Origin: Gammaproteobacteria bacterium
Lineage (GTDB): Bacteria > Pseudomonadota > Gammaproteobacteria > DRJJ01
Assembly: GCA_011052255.1 (NCBI GenBank)
Contig: DRJJ01000255.1
Coordinates: 1-13,278, forward strand
Reading direction: 5' to 3'
Length of the DNA: 13,278 bases
The position numbers were made by a program, and so were the translations under genes. This document shows, piece by piece, positions 6,798-13,278 of the stretch (position 1 is the stretch's first letter; every line of letters starts with the position of its first letter). Below the pieces are notes generated by a model. That model ran no database searches and was not told where the DNA came from. It saw only the letters and a list, made by a program, of their open reading frames with translations.

Positions 6798-6813
6798 GGA
6801 GTAACTGTCCATT
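6798..6813 (+). promoter_or_regulatory. Ribosome binding site and ATT start of pcnB
   Basis: GGAG at 6798-6801 lies nine bases before ATT at 6811-6813. An in-frame TAA at 6802-6804 closes the frame upstream. Conserved PcnB sequence begins by about codon 10 after the ATT, while the first ATG is 26 codons later. A weak start codon checked by initiation factor IF3 would keep poly(A) polymerase low, as reported for E. coli pcnB. Confidence 0.7.
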
Positions 6814-8112
6814 TCCGAAGCTACCATCATAGCGCGTTCCGATCATGCGATTTCCCGCTCACTTATTAGCGAGAATGCGCTCAAGGTCATGTATCGCCTG
6901 AAAAATGCCGGCTTCAAGGGTTTGCTGGTTGGTGGCGGCGTACGCGATTTGTTACTCGGCAGAGAGCCGAAGGACTTTGATGTGGCTACCGATGCCACAC
7001 CGGAGCAGGTTGAAGACCTGTTTCGGAATTGTCGCTTGATTGGTCGTCGCTTCCGGCTGGCGCATGTGAGATTTGGTCGCGAAATAATCGAGACGGCAAC
7101 CTTTCGTGGCACGGGTGATGGCAGTGAATCCGATGACCATAGCCTTAACGACGAAGGCCGGGTATTGCGGGACAATGTTTATGGCAGCCTGGAAGAGGAT
7201 GCCTGGCGCCGTGACTTCACCATCAACGCCCTGTATTACAATATCGAGGATTTTTCTGTCATTGATTACACCAATGGCATGGAGGATTTACGCAATGGTG
7301 TTATTCGACTAATCGGTGAACCGGAAAAACGTTATCGGGAAGACCCGGTACGCATGATACGCGCGGTACGTTTTGCAGCCAAACTTGGTTTTCGTATTCA
7401 CGAGCAGGCCGAGCAGGCCCTGTTTGAAATGGGTCACCTGTTACAGGAAGTAGCTCCGGCACGTTTGTTTGATGAGGTACTGAAACTATTGATGTCCGGC
7501 GTTGGTGTACAGACGTTTGAATTATTGCGTCACTATGATCTGTTCCGTTACCTGTTCCCGATGACCGATGAGGCGCTGGCACAGGAAGAAAACACCTTTC
7601 CTCACATTCTGATTGCGCGTGCCCTGAGCAATACCGATGCGCGTATTGCTGAAGGCAAGCCGGTTACCCCTGCGTTTTTATTTGCGGCACTGTTATGGGA
7701 TACGGCCCGCCAACGTGCAGAGCAAATCCGGCAAACTGAAGACCTGCCTGCCTCGCTCGCGTTACAGCGTGCGGCTGCGACTGTGGTCAGTGAGCAGGCA
7801 GGAAGCACCGCCGTACCCAAGCGTTTTAGCCTGCCGATGCGTGAGATATGGTCCCTGCAGGACCGTTTTAGTCATCGCCGGGGCCGTCGGGCAAAAGCAC
7901 TGCTTGCTCATAAACGTTTTCGGGCGGCCTACGATTTTATGTTATTGCGCGTAGAGTCAGGTGAGGCAGAACAGGAGCTCGCAGACTGGTGGACCCTTAT
8001 TCAGGAAGTGGATGAGACCGAACAGGAAAAGATGTTCGCATCCGGGCCAGGCGCGGGTGGTCGCCGCAAACGTCGCCGCCGACCGGCCAAGAAACGCGAA
8101 AGCAATCAATAG
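6811..8112 (+). CDS. pcnB: Poly(A) polymerase I, probably started at ATT
   Basis: Adds poly(A) tails to RNA 3' ends and so promotes RNA decay; class II nucleotidyltransferase related to CCA-adding enzymes. With an ATT start at 6811 the protein has 433 residues. The head-domain motifs are LVGGGVRDLLLG (39-50), catalytic Asp55 and Asp57 in KDFDVAT, and RRDFTINALYYN. The neck has RYREDPVRMIRAVRFAAKLG. The C-terminus ends in a basic, probably RNA-binding tail, RRKRRRRPAKKRE. The first ATG (6889) is too late: the upstream frame encodes HAISRSLISENALKV, which matches E. coli PcnB (HAISRKDISENALKV). That frame is open only to a stop at 6802, with no ATG, GTG or TTG between. ATT 6811 has GGAG nine bases upstream; CTG 6805 is three bases from it, too close. 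E. coli pcnB is a known case of AUU initiation. folK follows after one base. Confidence 0.95.
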   Translation: MSEATIIARSDHAISRSLISENALKVMYRLKNAGFKGLLVGGGVRDLLLGREPKDFDVATDATPEQVEDLFRNCRLIGRRFRLAHVRFGREIIETATFRGTGDGSESDDHSLNDEGRVLRDNVYGSLEEDAWRRDFTINALYYNIEDFSVIDYTNGMEDLRNGVIRLIGEPEKRYREDPVRMIRAVRFAAKLGFRIHEQAEQALFEMGHLLQEVAPARLFDEVLKLLMSGVGVQTFELLRHYDLFRYLFPMTDEALAQEENTFPHILIARALSNTDARIAEGKPVTPAFLFAALLWDTARQRAEQIRQTEDLPASLALQRAAATVVSEQAGSTAVPKRFSLPMREIWSLQDRFSHRRGRRAKALLAHKRFRAAYDFMLLRVESGEAEQELADWWTLIQEVDETEQEKMFASGPGAGGRRKRRRRPAKKRESNQ

Positions 8113-8113
8113 T

Positions 8114-8638
8114 ATGCACCGTGATGCAGTCGATGCCTGGATAGGTCTGGGTAGTAACCTTGAAAATCCGAAACGACAGCTGGCTCAGGCGGTTAGTGCC
8201 CTGGGAGGGCTCAACCAATGCCGTGTGCTGGACCGCTCACGACTGTACCTCAGTAGCCCGATGGGACCACAGGATCAGCCTGACTTCATCAATGCTGTCG
8301 TAAAATTATCAACCCGCCTGACTGCACATGAGCTGCTGCAGGCCTTGCAGGATATTGAGCAATCACAGGGGCGGCAACGCAATGGTCAACACTGGGGGCC
8401 ACGCACGATTGATCTGGATATCTTGCTGTATGGTGACCAGATGATTGACAGCGAAGACCTGACCGTACCTCATCCGGGGCTGTCACACCGGGCATTCGTA
8501 CTGTATCCGCTATGGGAACTGGACGCGGATTTGCTTGTTCCGACAGCGGACAAGCCACTCTCCTTGCAGGCATTGATAACAGATCTACAGCAGCAGGATA
8601 CACAACTCCACTGTCAGCCGTTGGAAGAGTCGATGTGA
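8114..8638 (+). CDS. folK: 2-amino-4-hydroxy-6-hydroxymethyldihydropteridine pyrophosphokinase
   Basis: Transfers pyrophosphate from ATP to hydroxymethyl-dihydropterin, the step before dihydropteroate synthase in folate synthesis. The 174-residue protein shows the N-terminal AWIGLGSNLENP (8-19), SSPMGPQDQPDFINAV (47-62) and the family signature WGPRTIDLDILLYG at 94-107, with the magnesium-binding aspartates D100 and D102. It ends with HPGLSHRAFVLYPLWEL and a short C-terminal extension. I took ATG 8114, one base after the pcnB stop, because the sequence before it in this frame is pcnB read out of frame. Starts just inside (GTG at 8121) are possible but less likely. The pcnB–folK order is the same as in E. 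coli, and the one-base spacing implies co-translation. Confidence 0.96.
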   Translation: MHRDAVDAWIGLGSNLENPKRQLAQAVSALGGLNQCRVLDRSRLYLSSPMGPQDQPDFINAVVKLSTRLTAHELLQALQDIEQSQGRQRNGQHWGPRTIDLDILLYGDQMIDSEDLTVPHPGLSHRAFVLYPLWELDADLLVPTADKPLSLQALITDLQQQDTQLHCQPLEESM

Positions 8639-8705
8639 TGAAGGCTTGCACAGCAAGACCCGAATCACGCACAATGAAGCGGTAATAATAATAGAATCAA
8701 ATTAG

Positions 8706-9350
8706 ATGGAACAACAACAGTTTATTGTCGTGGAAGGCCCGATAGGCGTAGGCAAAACCACCCTGGCCCGCCGATTATCAGAAACGTTCGACGGTGAGTT
8801 ATTACTGGAGAACGCCGATAGCAATCCGTTTATGACGCGGTTTTACGAAAACCCGCGGTCGTCGGCGTTACCGACACAGTTGTTTTTTCTGTTCCAGCGC
8901 GCGCAGCAGCTGGGTAACCTCAATCAGAGCGATATGTTCAGCCCGGTGCGGATAGCCGATTTTCTGATGGCCAAGGATCGCCTGTTCGCAGAGCTGACGC
9001 TGGATAAACATGAGCTCGATTTGTATGATCAGGTAGCGGCCACGCTGGACATTCAGGCACCCGTGCCTGACCTGGTGGTTTACCTGCAGGCACCGGTCGA
9101 CGTGCTGCGCCAGCGGATCAGCAATCGCGGTATTTCTCATGAGCAACAGGTGCGAAGCCATTATCTGTCTGACCTGGTGGAATGTTACGCGCGCTTTTTC
9201 CATGACTACCAACTCTCGCCACTGTTGATCGTGAATGCGGCTGAAATTGATCTGGTTAACAAGGACGAGGACTACGAGATGTTGCTGGAACGTATCCGTA
9301 CTCACCGTAAGGGCAGCCAGTATTTTAACCCGATGCCGATGATTTCCTGA
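8706..9350 (+). CDS. Deoxynucleoside kinase (deoxyguanosine/deoxyadenosine kinase type)
   Basis: Phosphorylates deoxynucleosides for salvage; substrate choice cannot be read from sequence alone. The 214-residue protein has the P-loop GPIGVGKTT at 11-19, the catalytic Glu region LLENADSNPF (E35), the family DR motif in AKDRLFAELTL (D91, R92) and an arginine-containing lid, RISNRGISHEQQV. This matches the dNK family, which includes bacterial dGK/dAK and human dCK/dGK. In many gammaproteobacteria a kinase of this type sits between folK and panB, as here; E. coli lacks it. Sixty-seven bases separate it from folK, with no clear terminator, so it may still be part of the folK–pan transcript. The ATG at 8706 has no strong Shine-Dalgarno; the family N-terminus begins close to this point, which supports the start. 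Confidence 0.92.
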   Translation: MEQQQFIVVEGPIGVGKTTLARRLSETFDGELLLENADSNPFMTRFYENPRSSALPTQLFFLFQRAQQLGNLNQSDMFSPVRIADFLMAKDRLFAELTLDKHELDLYDQVAATLDIQAPVPDLVVYLQAPVDVLRQRISNRGISHEQQVRSHYLSDLVECYARFFHDYQLSPLLIVNAAEIDLVNKDEDYEMLLERIRTHRKGSQYFNPMPMIS

Positions 9351-9440
9351 TCCGGCACGTTAGCTGCGCTTTTCGGGTTTATGCAGCAGTTTGTTGTTTA
9401 CGTTACAATTCAATCACTCTATTAACAACAGGACTCATTC

Positions 9441-10259
9441 GTGTCTGCGCAATCTGAACACTCCCGACGTATTACCATTGCCACCTTACGTGAGATGAAG
9501 CGAAACGAAAAGCGTTTCGTCTGTCTGACGGCCTACGATACGGCCTTTGCGCGGATTCTGGATCAGGCGGGGGTAGACCTGATTCTGGTGGGTGATTCTC
9601 TGGGTATGGTGGTACAGGGGCACGAAACGACCATACCGGTGACCATGGATGATATGGTTTACCACTGTAGTCTTGCTGCGCGCGGCGCATCGCGCGCGAT
9701 GCTGGTGGCCGATATGCCTTTTCTGAGTTATGCCACGCCGGACCAGGCGCTGTCCAATGCTGCGCGCCTGATGCAGCAGGGTGGTGCGCAGATGGTTAAG
9801 CTGGAAGGCGGCGATGCGCAACAGGATGTGGTGAAACACCTGAGCGGTAATGGTGTGCCGGTTTGTGCGCACATCGGCCTGAAGCCACAGTCCATTCATA
9901 AAATGGGCGCTTATCGGGTGCAGGGCCGACAAAAACATGCGGCCGAATCTATGCTCTATGATGCCGAGATCCTGCAAAAGGCAGGTGCCGATATGCTGTT
10001 GCTGGAATGTGTGCCAATGAAGCTGGCACAGGAAATCGTGCGCAATGTTGATGTGCCTGTTATCGGTATTGGTGCCGGGCCGTACTGTGATGCACAGATA
10101 CTGGTGTTACACGATGTACTGGGTATTACCCCCGGGCAAGTACCGAAGTTTTCACAAAACTTTATGCAACAGGCAGATAGTATCGCCGATGCCATAGCGG
10201 CTTATGTGCAGGCCGTACGTGAGGGTAGTTTCCCGGCACCGCAGCACTGTTTCGACTGA
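9441..10259 (+). CDS. panB: 3-methyl-2-oxobutanoate hydroxymethyltransferase
   Basis: First committed step of pantothenate synthesis: transfers a hydroxymethyl group from methylene-tetrahydrofolate to 2-oxoisovalerate, giving ketopantoate. The 272-residue TIM-barrel protein shows LTAYDTAFARILDQAGVDLILVGDSLGMV across residues 29-57, GHETTIPVTMDDM with the metal-site region, VKLEGG, HIGLKPQS (most relatives have Thr where Lys occurs) and IGIGAGPYCDAQILV. The start is GTG at 9441 with AGGA seven bases upstream; the next ATG would remove the conserved TIATLREMK segment. It is followed by panC after 21 bp and lies 90 bp after the kinase gene, where a TACAAT at 9404-9409 might be a -10 box but lacks a good -35. 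Confidence 0.97.
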   Translation: MSAQSEHSRRITIATLREMKRNEKRFVCLTAYDTAFARILDQAGVDLILVGDSLGMVVQGHETTIPVTMDDMVYHCSLAARGASRAMLVADMPFLSYATPDQALSNAARLMQQGGAQMVKLEGGDAQQDVVKHLSGNGVPVCAHIGLKPQSIHKMGAYRVQGRQKHAAESMLYDAEILQKAGADMLLLECVPMKLAQEIVRNVDVPVIGIGAGPYCDAQILVLHDVLGITPGQVPKFSQNFMQQADSIADAIAAYVQAVREGSFPAPQHCFD

Positions 10260-10280
10260 TAAGGGTCAAAGGAAAATCCG

Positions 10281-11141
10281 ATGCAAACAGTTGAATCACT
10301 GCTTGATTTGCGTAATGCTGTGCACACCTGGAAGCAGGCCGGTGAAAGTGTGGCGCTGGTACCCACGCTGGGTAACCTGCATGAGGCGCATCTGCAACTG
10401 GTGGACTTTGCCCGTACCCGGGCTGACCGGGTGGTGGTGAGTATTTTTGTAAATCCTCTGCAATTTGGGCTGGGCGAGGATTTTAACAGCTATCCCCGAA
10501 CCGAGACTGAGGATGCTCGCCTGCTCGCAACACGTGAAACGGATTTACTTTACCTGCCAGGTGTAGCAGTGATGTACCCGCGCGATGCACAGTCTATGAC
10601 ACGGGTGGTCGTACCCGGACTGTCAGACCGTTATTGCGGTGAATCTCGTCCGGGACACTTCGAAGGTGTTGCGACCGTGGTTTGCAAGTTACTTAATCAG
10701 GTACAACCTGACATCGGTGTATTTGGTAAAAAAGACTATCAGCAGTTACTGGTTATTGAGCGATTGGTTGCTGACCTGGATATGCCGGTTAAGATAGCAG
10801 GTGTCGAAACGGTGCGTGAGCATGATGGTCTGGCTATGAGTTCACGTAATCGCTATCTTGATGACCAGCAACGTAGTCAGGCGACCGGCCTGAGCAAGAT
10901 GCTGGGCACCCTGGCGCAGTCATGTAAAAAGGGCCATCAGGATTACCGGGCGCTTGAGAGTGAAGGCATTAAAATACTTGAACAGGCAGGATTTAGGCCT
11001 GATTATGTGGTGATATGTCGTAAAAATGATCTTGAACCTGCTACAGGGAATGACCATGATCTGGTTATTCTGGGGGCTGGATACCTGGGCAAGGCGCGCC
11101 TGATTGATAACATAAGCGTGACCGTAGGCATACCTGCCTGA
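10281..11141 (+). CDS. panC: Pantothenate synthetase
   Basis: Joins pantoate and beta-alanine using ATP through a pantoyl-adenylate intermediate; cytosolic homodimer of the HxGH/KMSKS superfamily. Length (286) is normal. Visible motifs are VALVPTLGNLHEAH (24-37), VVVSIFVNPLQF, the pantoate loop region SRPGHFEGVATVV, PDIGVFGKKDYQQ and the KMSKS-like MSSRNRYL. The ATP motif reads HEAH where E. coli has HDGH: the usually invariant glycine is replaced by alanine. The residue before Gly in PTMG is also changed (Met to Leu). Both histidines are kept, so activity is plausible. AGGA lies about eight bases before the ATG. panB precedes it by 21 bp and panD follows by 35 bp, giving a complete panBCD set. 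Confidence 0.97.
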   Translation: MQTVESLLDLRNAVHTWKQAGESVALVPTLGNLHEAHLQLVDFARTRADRVVVSIFVNPLQFGLGEDFNSYPRTETEDARLLATRETDLLYLPGVAVMYPRDAQSMTRVVVPGLSDRYCGESRPGHFEGVATVVCKLLNQVQPDIGVFGKKDYQQLLVIERLVADLDMPVKIAGVETVREHDGLAMSSRNRYLDDQQRSQATGLSKMLGTLAQSCKKGHQDYRALESEGIKILEQAGFRPDYVVICRKNDLEPATGNDHDLVILGAGYLGKARLIDNISVTVGIPA

Positions 11142-11147
11142 TATAAT
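11118..11147 (+). promoter_or_regulatory. Candidate promoter for panD at the end of panC
   Basis: GTGACC (11118-11123) and a perfect TATAAT (11142-11147) are 18 bp apart at the panC/panD junction. The -10 box begins one base after the panC stop codon. Transcription would start near 11154, giving panD a leader of about 22 nt. This could let panD be made apart from panBC. Prediction by eye, supported by the perfect -10 hexamer and four of six matches at -35. Confidence 0.4.
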
Positions 11148-11176
11148 ACGAATTAACGAAGTCTGGAAGATTTAGC

Positions 11177-11557
11177 ATGCAACGTACTGTACTGATGGCC
11201 AAACTGCACAAGGCACACGTGACCCATTCCGAGCTGGAATACGAGGGCTCTTGTGCCATTGATGGTCATTTGCTCGATGCAGCGGGTATTCGCGAGTATG
11301 AACAGATCCATATGTACAATCTGGATAATGGCGAGCGTTTTACCACCTATGCTATCCGCGCCCAGGATCATAGCGGTATTATCTCGGTCAATGGCGCTGC
11401 GGCGCACAAGGCTGAACCGGGACATCGTGTGATTATCTGTGCCTACGCGGTTCTGAACGAAAACGAGCTGGCCAGTTTTAAGCCCACGCTGGTCTATGTT
11501 GATGCAGATAACAAAGTCATTAATACCCGCAATGCCATCCCGGTGCAGGTCGCTTAA
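11177..11557 (+). CDS. panD: Aspartate 1-decarboxylase, pyruvoyl type, proenzyme
   Basis: Decarboxylates aspartate to beta-alanine, the second substrate of PanC. The proenzyme has 126 residues, exactly as in E. coli, and cleaves itself between Gly24 and Ser25 (EYEGSCAIDG), turning Ser25 into the pyruvoyl cofactor. Other kept segments are KLHKAHVTHSELEYEGS, LDAAGI, NGERFTTYAI (with the active-site Tyr/Thr region), SVNGAAAHKAEPGH and the C-terminal AIPVQVA. The start ATG has GGAAG about eight bases upstream. It is the last gene of the pan set; the region behind it is non-coding. E. coli PanD needs the factor PanZ (PanM) for maturation; no such gene is in this window. Confidence 0.98.
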   Translation: MQRTVLMAKLHKAHVTHSELEYEGSCAIDGHLLDAAGIREYEQIHMYNLDNGERFTTYAIRAQDHSGIISVNGAAAHKAEPGHRVIICAYAVLNENELASFKPTLVYVDADNKVINTRNAIPVQVA

Positions 11558-11836
11558 GCTCTGGATACCCCTCTTGTTGCCTGTCACGGGCAATGTCATC
11601 GCCCTATAAACCATATAATAAATATAGTTAAATAACCCGATTAAAATTGTAAATTGAATTATGGGCCAACTGCTGCTTTAGTTAGTCTATAGGCTCTTTT
11701 TTCAGTGCTTTCTCAAGACTGAAAAGGGCTGCAATGACTTGTGCAGGGCTACCTGTTTTTTGTAACGGTATGTTCAGGTGTTTTGCCTGCGTTATTTCCA
11801 AATTATTGTTTAAATATGCAAATCGGGAGAGCAGAT
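11558..11836. other. AT-rich non-coding spacer after panD
   Basis: This 279-bp stretch is the longest gap between genes in the window. I see no convincing ORF. The part from about 11600 to 11665 is clearly richer in A and T than the neighbours and contains TATAAT at 11614-11619 without a good -35. Behind panD there is a short hairpin, TTGCC/GGCAA around 11578-11594, with no T run, so it is at best a weak terminator. From 11699 to 11725 there is an 8-bp perfect inverted repeat. A small RNA or a regulatory region for the deacylase gene is possible, but nothing proves either. Confidence 0.5.
11699..11725. repeat. Inverted repeat TTTTCAGT/ACTGAAAA
   Basis: Perfect 8-bp arms, TTTTCAGT at 11699-11706 and ACTGAAAA at 11718-11725, lie around an 11-base loop. 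Two T·G pairs and a C-G pair could extend the stem on the outside. On the plus strand no T tract follows, so it does not look like an intrinsic terminator for panD. It could be an operator or an RNA hairpin in the leader of the next gene, which starts 111 bp later. Confidence 0.45.
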
Positions 11837-12307
11837 ATGGCTATTGCAGAATCTCTGGAGGAGTATCTGGCATCACGGCATATTGCCTACGAAGTGTTTA
11901 CCCATCCTAAAACATCGACTGCGATGCAGACTGTCCATAAGGCCAATATCCCGGCCGATCGTATGGTCAAGTGTGTGGTACTTGAAGACGACGCAGGCTA
12001 TGTGATGGCCGTTGTTCCGGCCTCACATCGGGTAGATCTGGGTAAAATTCGTACAGCGATGAATCGCAGACTGGGTCTGGCAATGGAGAATGAATTCAGC
12101 GCAATGCTGGATGATTGTACCGTTGGCGCGGTACCACCAGTAGGTCAGGCCTATGGTATGGCGACGATTATTGCCGATGAGTTGTCAGACCAGCCGGATA
12201 TATATATGGAAGGTGGTGACCACCAGGCTTTGTTGCATCTGACCGGAGGGCAGTTTAACGCGCTGATGACCGGTGCGGTACATGGGGATATCAGCCACCG
12301 GGTGTGA
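11837..12307 (+). CDS. YbaK/EbsC-type aminoacyl-tRNA deacylase family protein
   Basis: A 156-residue single-domain protein of the YbaK/ProX editing superfamily, which hydrolyses mischarged tRNAs such as Cys- or Ala-tRNA-Pro. The N-terminus MAIAESLEEYLASRHIAYEV matches relatives. The family lysine is at residue 45 in RMVKCVVLEDD, the same place as in characterised YbaK proteins. VMAVVPASHRVDLGKI, GAVPPVGQAYGM and MEGGDHQALLHLTG follow. It belongs to the group often annotated YbaK/EbsC family protein, and its exact tRNA substrate is not known. I chose ATG 11837 because GGGAGAG stands just before it (11825-11831); an earlier GTG in frame at 11741 would add 32 residues unlike the family. It converges on ppc across 117 bp. 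Confidence 0.9.
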   Translation: MAIAESLEEYLASRHIAYEVFTHPKTSTAMQTVHKANIPADRMVKCVVLEDDAGYVMAVVPASHRVDLGKIRTAMNRRLGLAMENEFSAMLDDCTVGAVPPVGQAYGMATIIADELSDQPDIYMEGGDHQALLHLTGGQFNALMTGAVHGDISHRV

Positions 12308-12334
12308 CTGGTCGAGATACCGAACCCGTCCATG

Positions 12335-12353
12335 GGTGCACTGATGTGGCACC
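12335..12353. repeat. Hairpin in the deacylase/ppc convergent spacer
   Basis: GGTGCAC (12335-12341) can pair with GTGGCACC (12346-12353), leaving a one-base bulge and a TGAT loop. It starts 28 bp after the deacylase stop. There is no T run behind it on either strand, so it may stabilise the mRNA end or assist rho-dependent ending rather than act as an intrinsic terminator. Confidence 0.3.
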
Positions 12354-12395
12354 GGGGTAAGGTATGCATAATGAAGCCCGAAGGGATTCTATGCT

Positions 12396-12428
12396 GTAAG
12401 CGCGGCAATCTCTACGACAAACGCTTAC
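12396..12428. repeat. Inverted repeat over the ppc stop codon
   Basis: Perfect 7-bp arms, GTAAGCG at 12396-12402 and CGCTTAC at 12422-12428, enclose 19 bases. The right arm covers the ppc stop codon (TAA at 12427-12425 on the minus strand). In the ppc transcript this would form a stem right at the end of the reading frame. No T tract follows, so a role in termination or mRNA stability is only a suggestion. Confidence 0.3.
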
Positions 12429-13278
12429 CCCGTATTACGCATCCCTGCCGAAATCGCATTGATAGAACGCAGCAGCGGGTTCAGCCATGCTGACTCGCTG
12501 ATACCGGACTGTTCGTCGGCACGATAGCGTCTCAGCAATGTCACCTGAATATAGTTAAGCGGATCCAGGTACGGATTGCGCCGCGTCAGCGACAGTGCCA
12601 GTGGAGGTACATCTTCCAGCAGGCCCTGCTGATTGGTTATGTTCAGAATTTGGGTAACGGTGCGTTGATATTCATCCAGCATGTTCTGGTACACCGTATC
12701 ACGTGTTTCGTCATTTAAAACCAGCGTTGCGTATTCGTGCGCGATATCCATTTCACCCTTGAATAATGCCATCTGGGTATTACTAAGCAATGAATGGAAG
12801 AAAGGAAAATCTTCATACATGCGTTGCAAGGTTGCCAGGCGTACCGGGCTATTCTGACGCCATTTTTCCAGAGCGCTGCCAATACCATACCAGGCCGGCA
12901 TGGTATGACGTGACTGGGCCCAGCCAAATACCCACGGGATGGCACGTACCGAGGTCTTGGCACGGTCACCTTTCTTGCGGTGTGAAGGACGTGAGCCGAT
13001 ATTCATCAGCGCGATTTCACTGACCGGTGTGGCTTCATAGAAATAGTCCAGGAAGGCCGGCGTTTCATCGGTCAGTTTACGATAGACGGCCTCACCATGC
13101 TCGACCACTTCATCCAGTATGCCCAGATAGTCACGCCGGTCGGTGCTGTTGGTGGTAGCAGGTCGGCTGGCTTTCATCAGGCCGGTAACACCCATGGTCA
13201 GTTCATAGACAGCGGTTTCGGCGTTACTGTATTTGTACGACAGCACTTCACCCTGTTCGGTGAATTTGATCTGGCCAT
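12425..13278 (-). CDS. ppc: Phosphoenolpyruvate carboxylase, C-terminal third (cut by window edge)
   Basis: Adds bicarbonate to phosphoenolpyruvate to make oxaloacetate, refilling the TCA cycle. The last 283 codons are present; the N-terminal ~600 residues, including the catalytic His and the glycine-rich loop, lie beyond the right edge. The fragment begins GQIKFTEQGEVLSYKYSNAE, just after where the GRGG loop would be. It shows IGSRPSHRKK followed by VRAIPWVFGWAQSRHTMPAWYG (the conserved GSRP…RAIPW region), FFHSLLSNTQMALFKGEMDIA, RRNPYLDPLNYIQVTLLRR and the exact family C-terminus GMRNTG, whose Asn takes part in aspartate inhibition in the E. coli enzyme. The frame is intact to the window edge. 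Identity is certain; regulation cannot be seen because the promoter is outside. Confidence 0.97.
   Translation of the reverse strand, partial: GQIKFTEQGEVLSYKYSNAETAVYELTMGVTGLMKASRPATTNSTDRRDYLGILDEVVEHGEAVYRKLTDETPAFLDYFYEATPVSEIALMNIGSRPSHRKKGDRAKTSVRAIPWVFGWAQSRHTMPAWYGIGSALEKWRQNSPVRLATLQRMYEDFPFFHSLLSNTQMALFKGEMDIAHEYATLVLNDETRDTVYQNMLDEYQRTVTQILNITNQQGLLEDVPPLALSLTRRNPYLDPLNYIQVTLLRRYRADEQSGISESAWLNPLLRSINAISAGMRNTG

Noticed and set aside
7301..7582. Minus-strand open frames of 60-160 codons across pcnB, panB, pepA and the DUF2173 genes
   Set aside because: They lie antisense to clearly conserved genes, have unusual composition and no recognisable motif; they are shadows of the real coding strand.
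7961..8113. Upstream extension of the folK frame to 7961
   Set aside because: This part is the end of pcnB read in another frame; FolK proteins begin close to the AWIGLGSN motif, which fits ATG 8114.
9363..9400. GCTGC/GCAGC hairpin followed by T-rich sequence behind the deoxynucleoside kinase gene
   Set aside because: Only five pairs, a 15-base loop and a broken T run; too weak to call a terminator.
11741..11836. Upstream extension of the deacylase gene with a hydrophobic N-terminus resembling a signal peptide
   Set aside because: YbaK-type proteins are cytosolic and start at MAIAES-like sequence; the ATG at 11837 has a clear GGGAGAG site and the GTG at 11741 does not.

Overview
The window looks like a stretch of chromosome from a gammaproteobacterium of moderate GC content. 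Three blocks of conserved gene order point to this: pepA–holC–(small gene)–valS, divergent from an LPS-transport permease gene; pcnB–folK–deoxynucleoside kinase–panB–panC–panD; and a ppc end. A run of three genes that I assign to the DUF2173 family suggests a sulfur-oxidising or other chemolithotrophic lineage. That lifestyle is inferred from memory of where the family occurs and is not proven by this sequence. I see no insertion sequences, tRNA or rRNA genes, or CRISPR arrays.

Layout. (1) 1–3893, minus strand: pepA (leucyl aminopeptidase), holC (DNA polymerase III chi), a 118-residue acidic protein of unknown function and valS (cut by the left window edge). These are tightly packed. pepA and holC overlap by one base, and valS has its own perfect -10 box. 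(2) 4024–5085, plus strand: lptG, whose usual partner lptF is missing from the slot where it normally lies. lptG converges on a small RDD-family membrane protein gene (5097–5504, minus). (3) 5627–6692, plus: three tandem DUF2173 paralogues behind a 122-bp spacer that holds a strong inverted repeat. (4) 6811–11557, plus: pcnB, folK, a dGK/dAK-type deoxynucleoside kinase, panB, panC and panD. pcnB appears to start at an ATT codon, as in E. coli. (5) 11558–11836: an AT-rich non-coding spacer, then a YbaK/EbsC-type deacylase gene (11837–12307). It converges on ppc (phosphoenolpyruvate carboxylase), of which the last ~283 codons are present.

How the genes relate. panB, panC and panD together supply pantothenate: ketopantoate, beta-alanine from aspartate, and their ligation. 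folK shares the one-carbon theme, because PanB uses methylene-tetrahydrofolate. valS and the YbaK-like protein both concern tRNA charging fidelity but sit far apart. The least explained part is the DUF2173 triplet, which is wedged between otherwise housekeeping genes and has a possible operator upstream. The other points to look at are the non-canonical start of pcnB, an altered HxGH motif in PanC (HEAH), and lptG standing without lptF.
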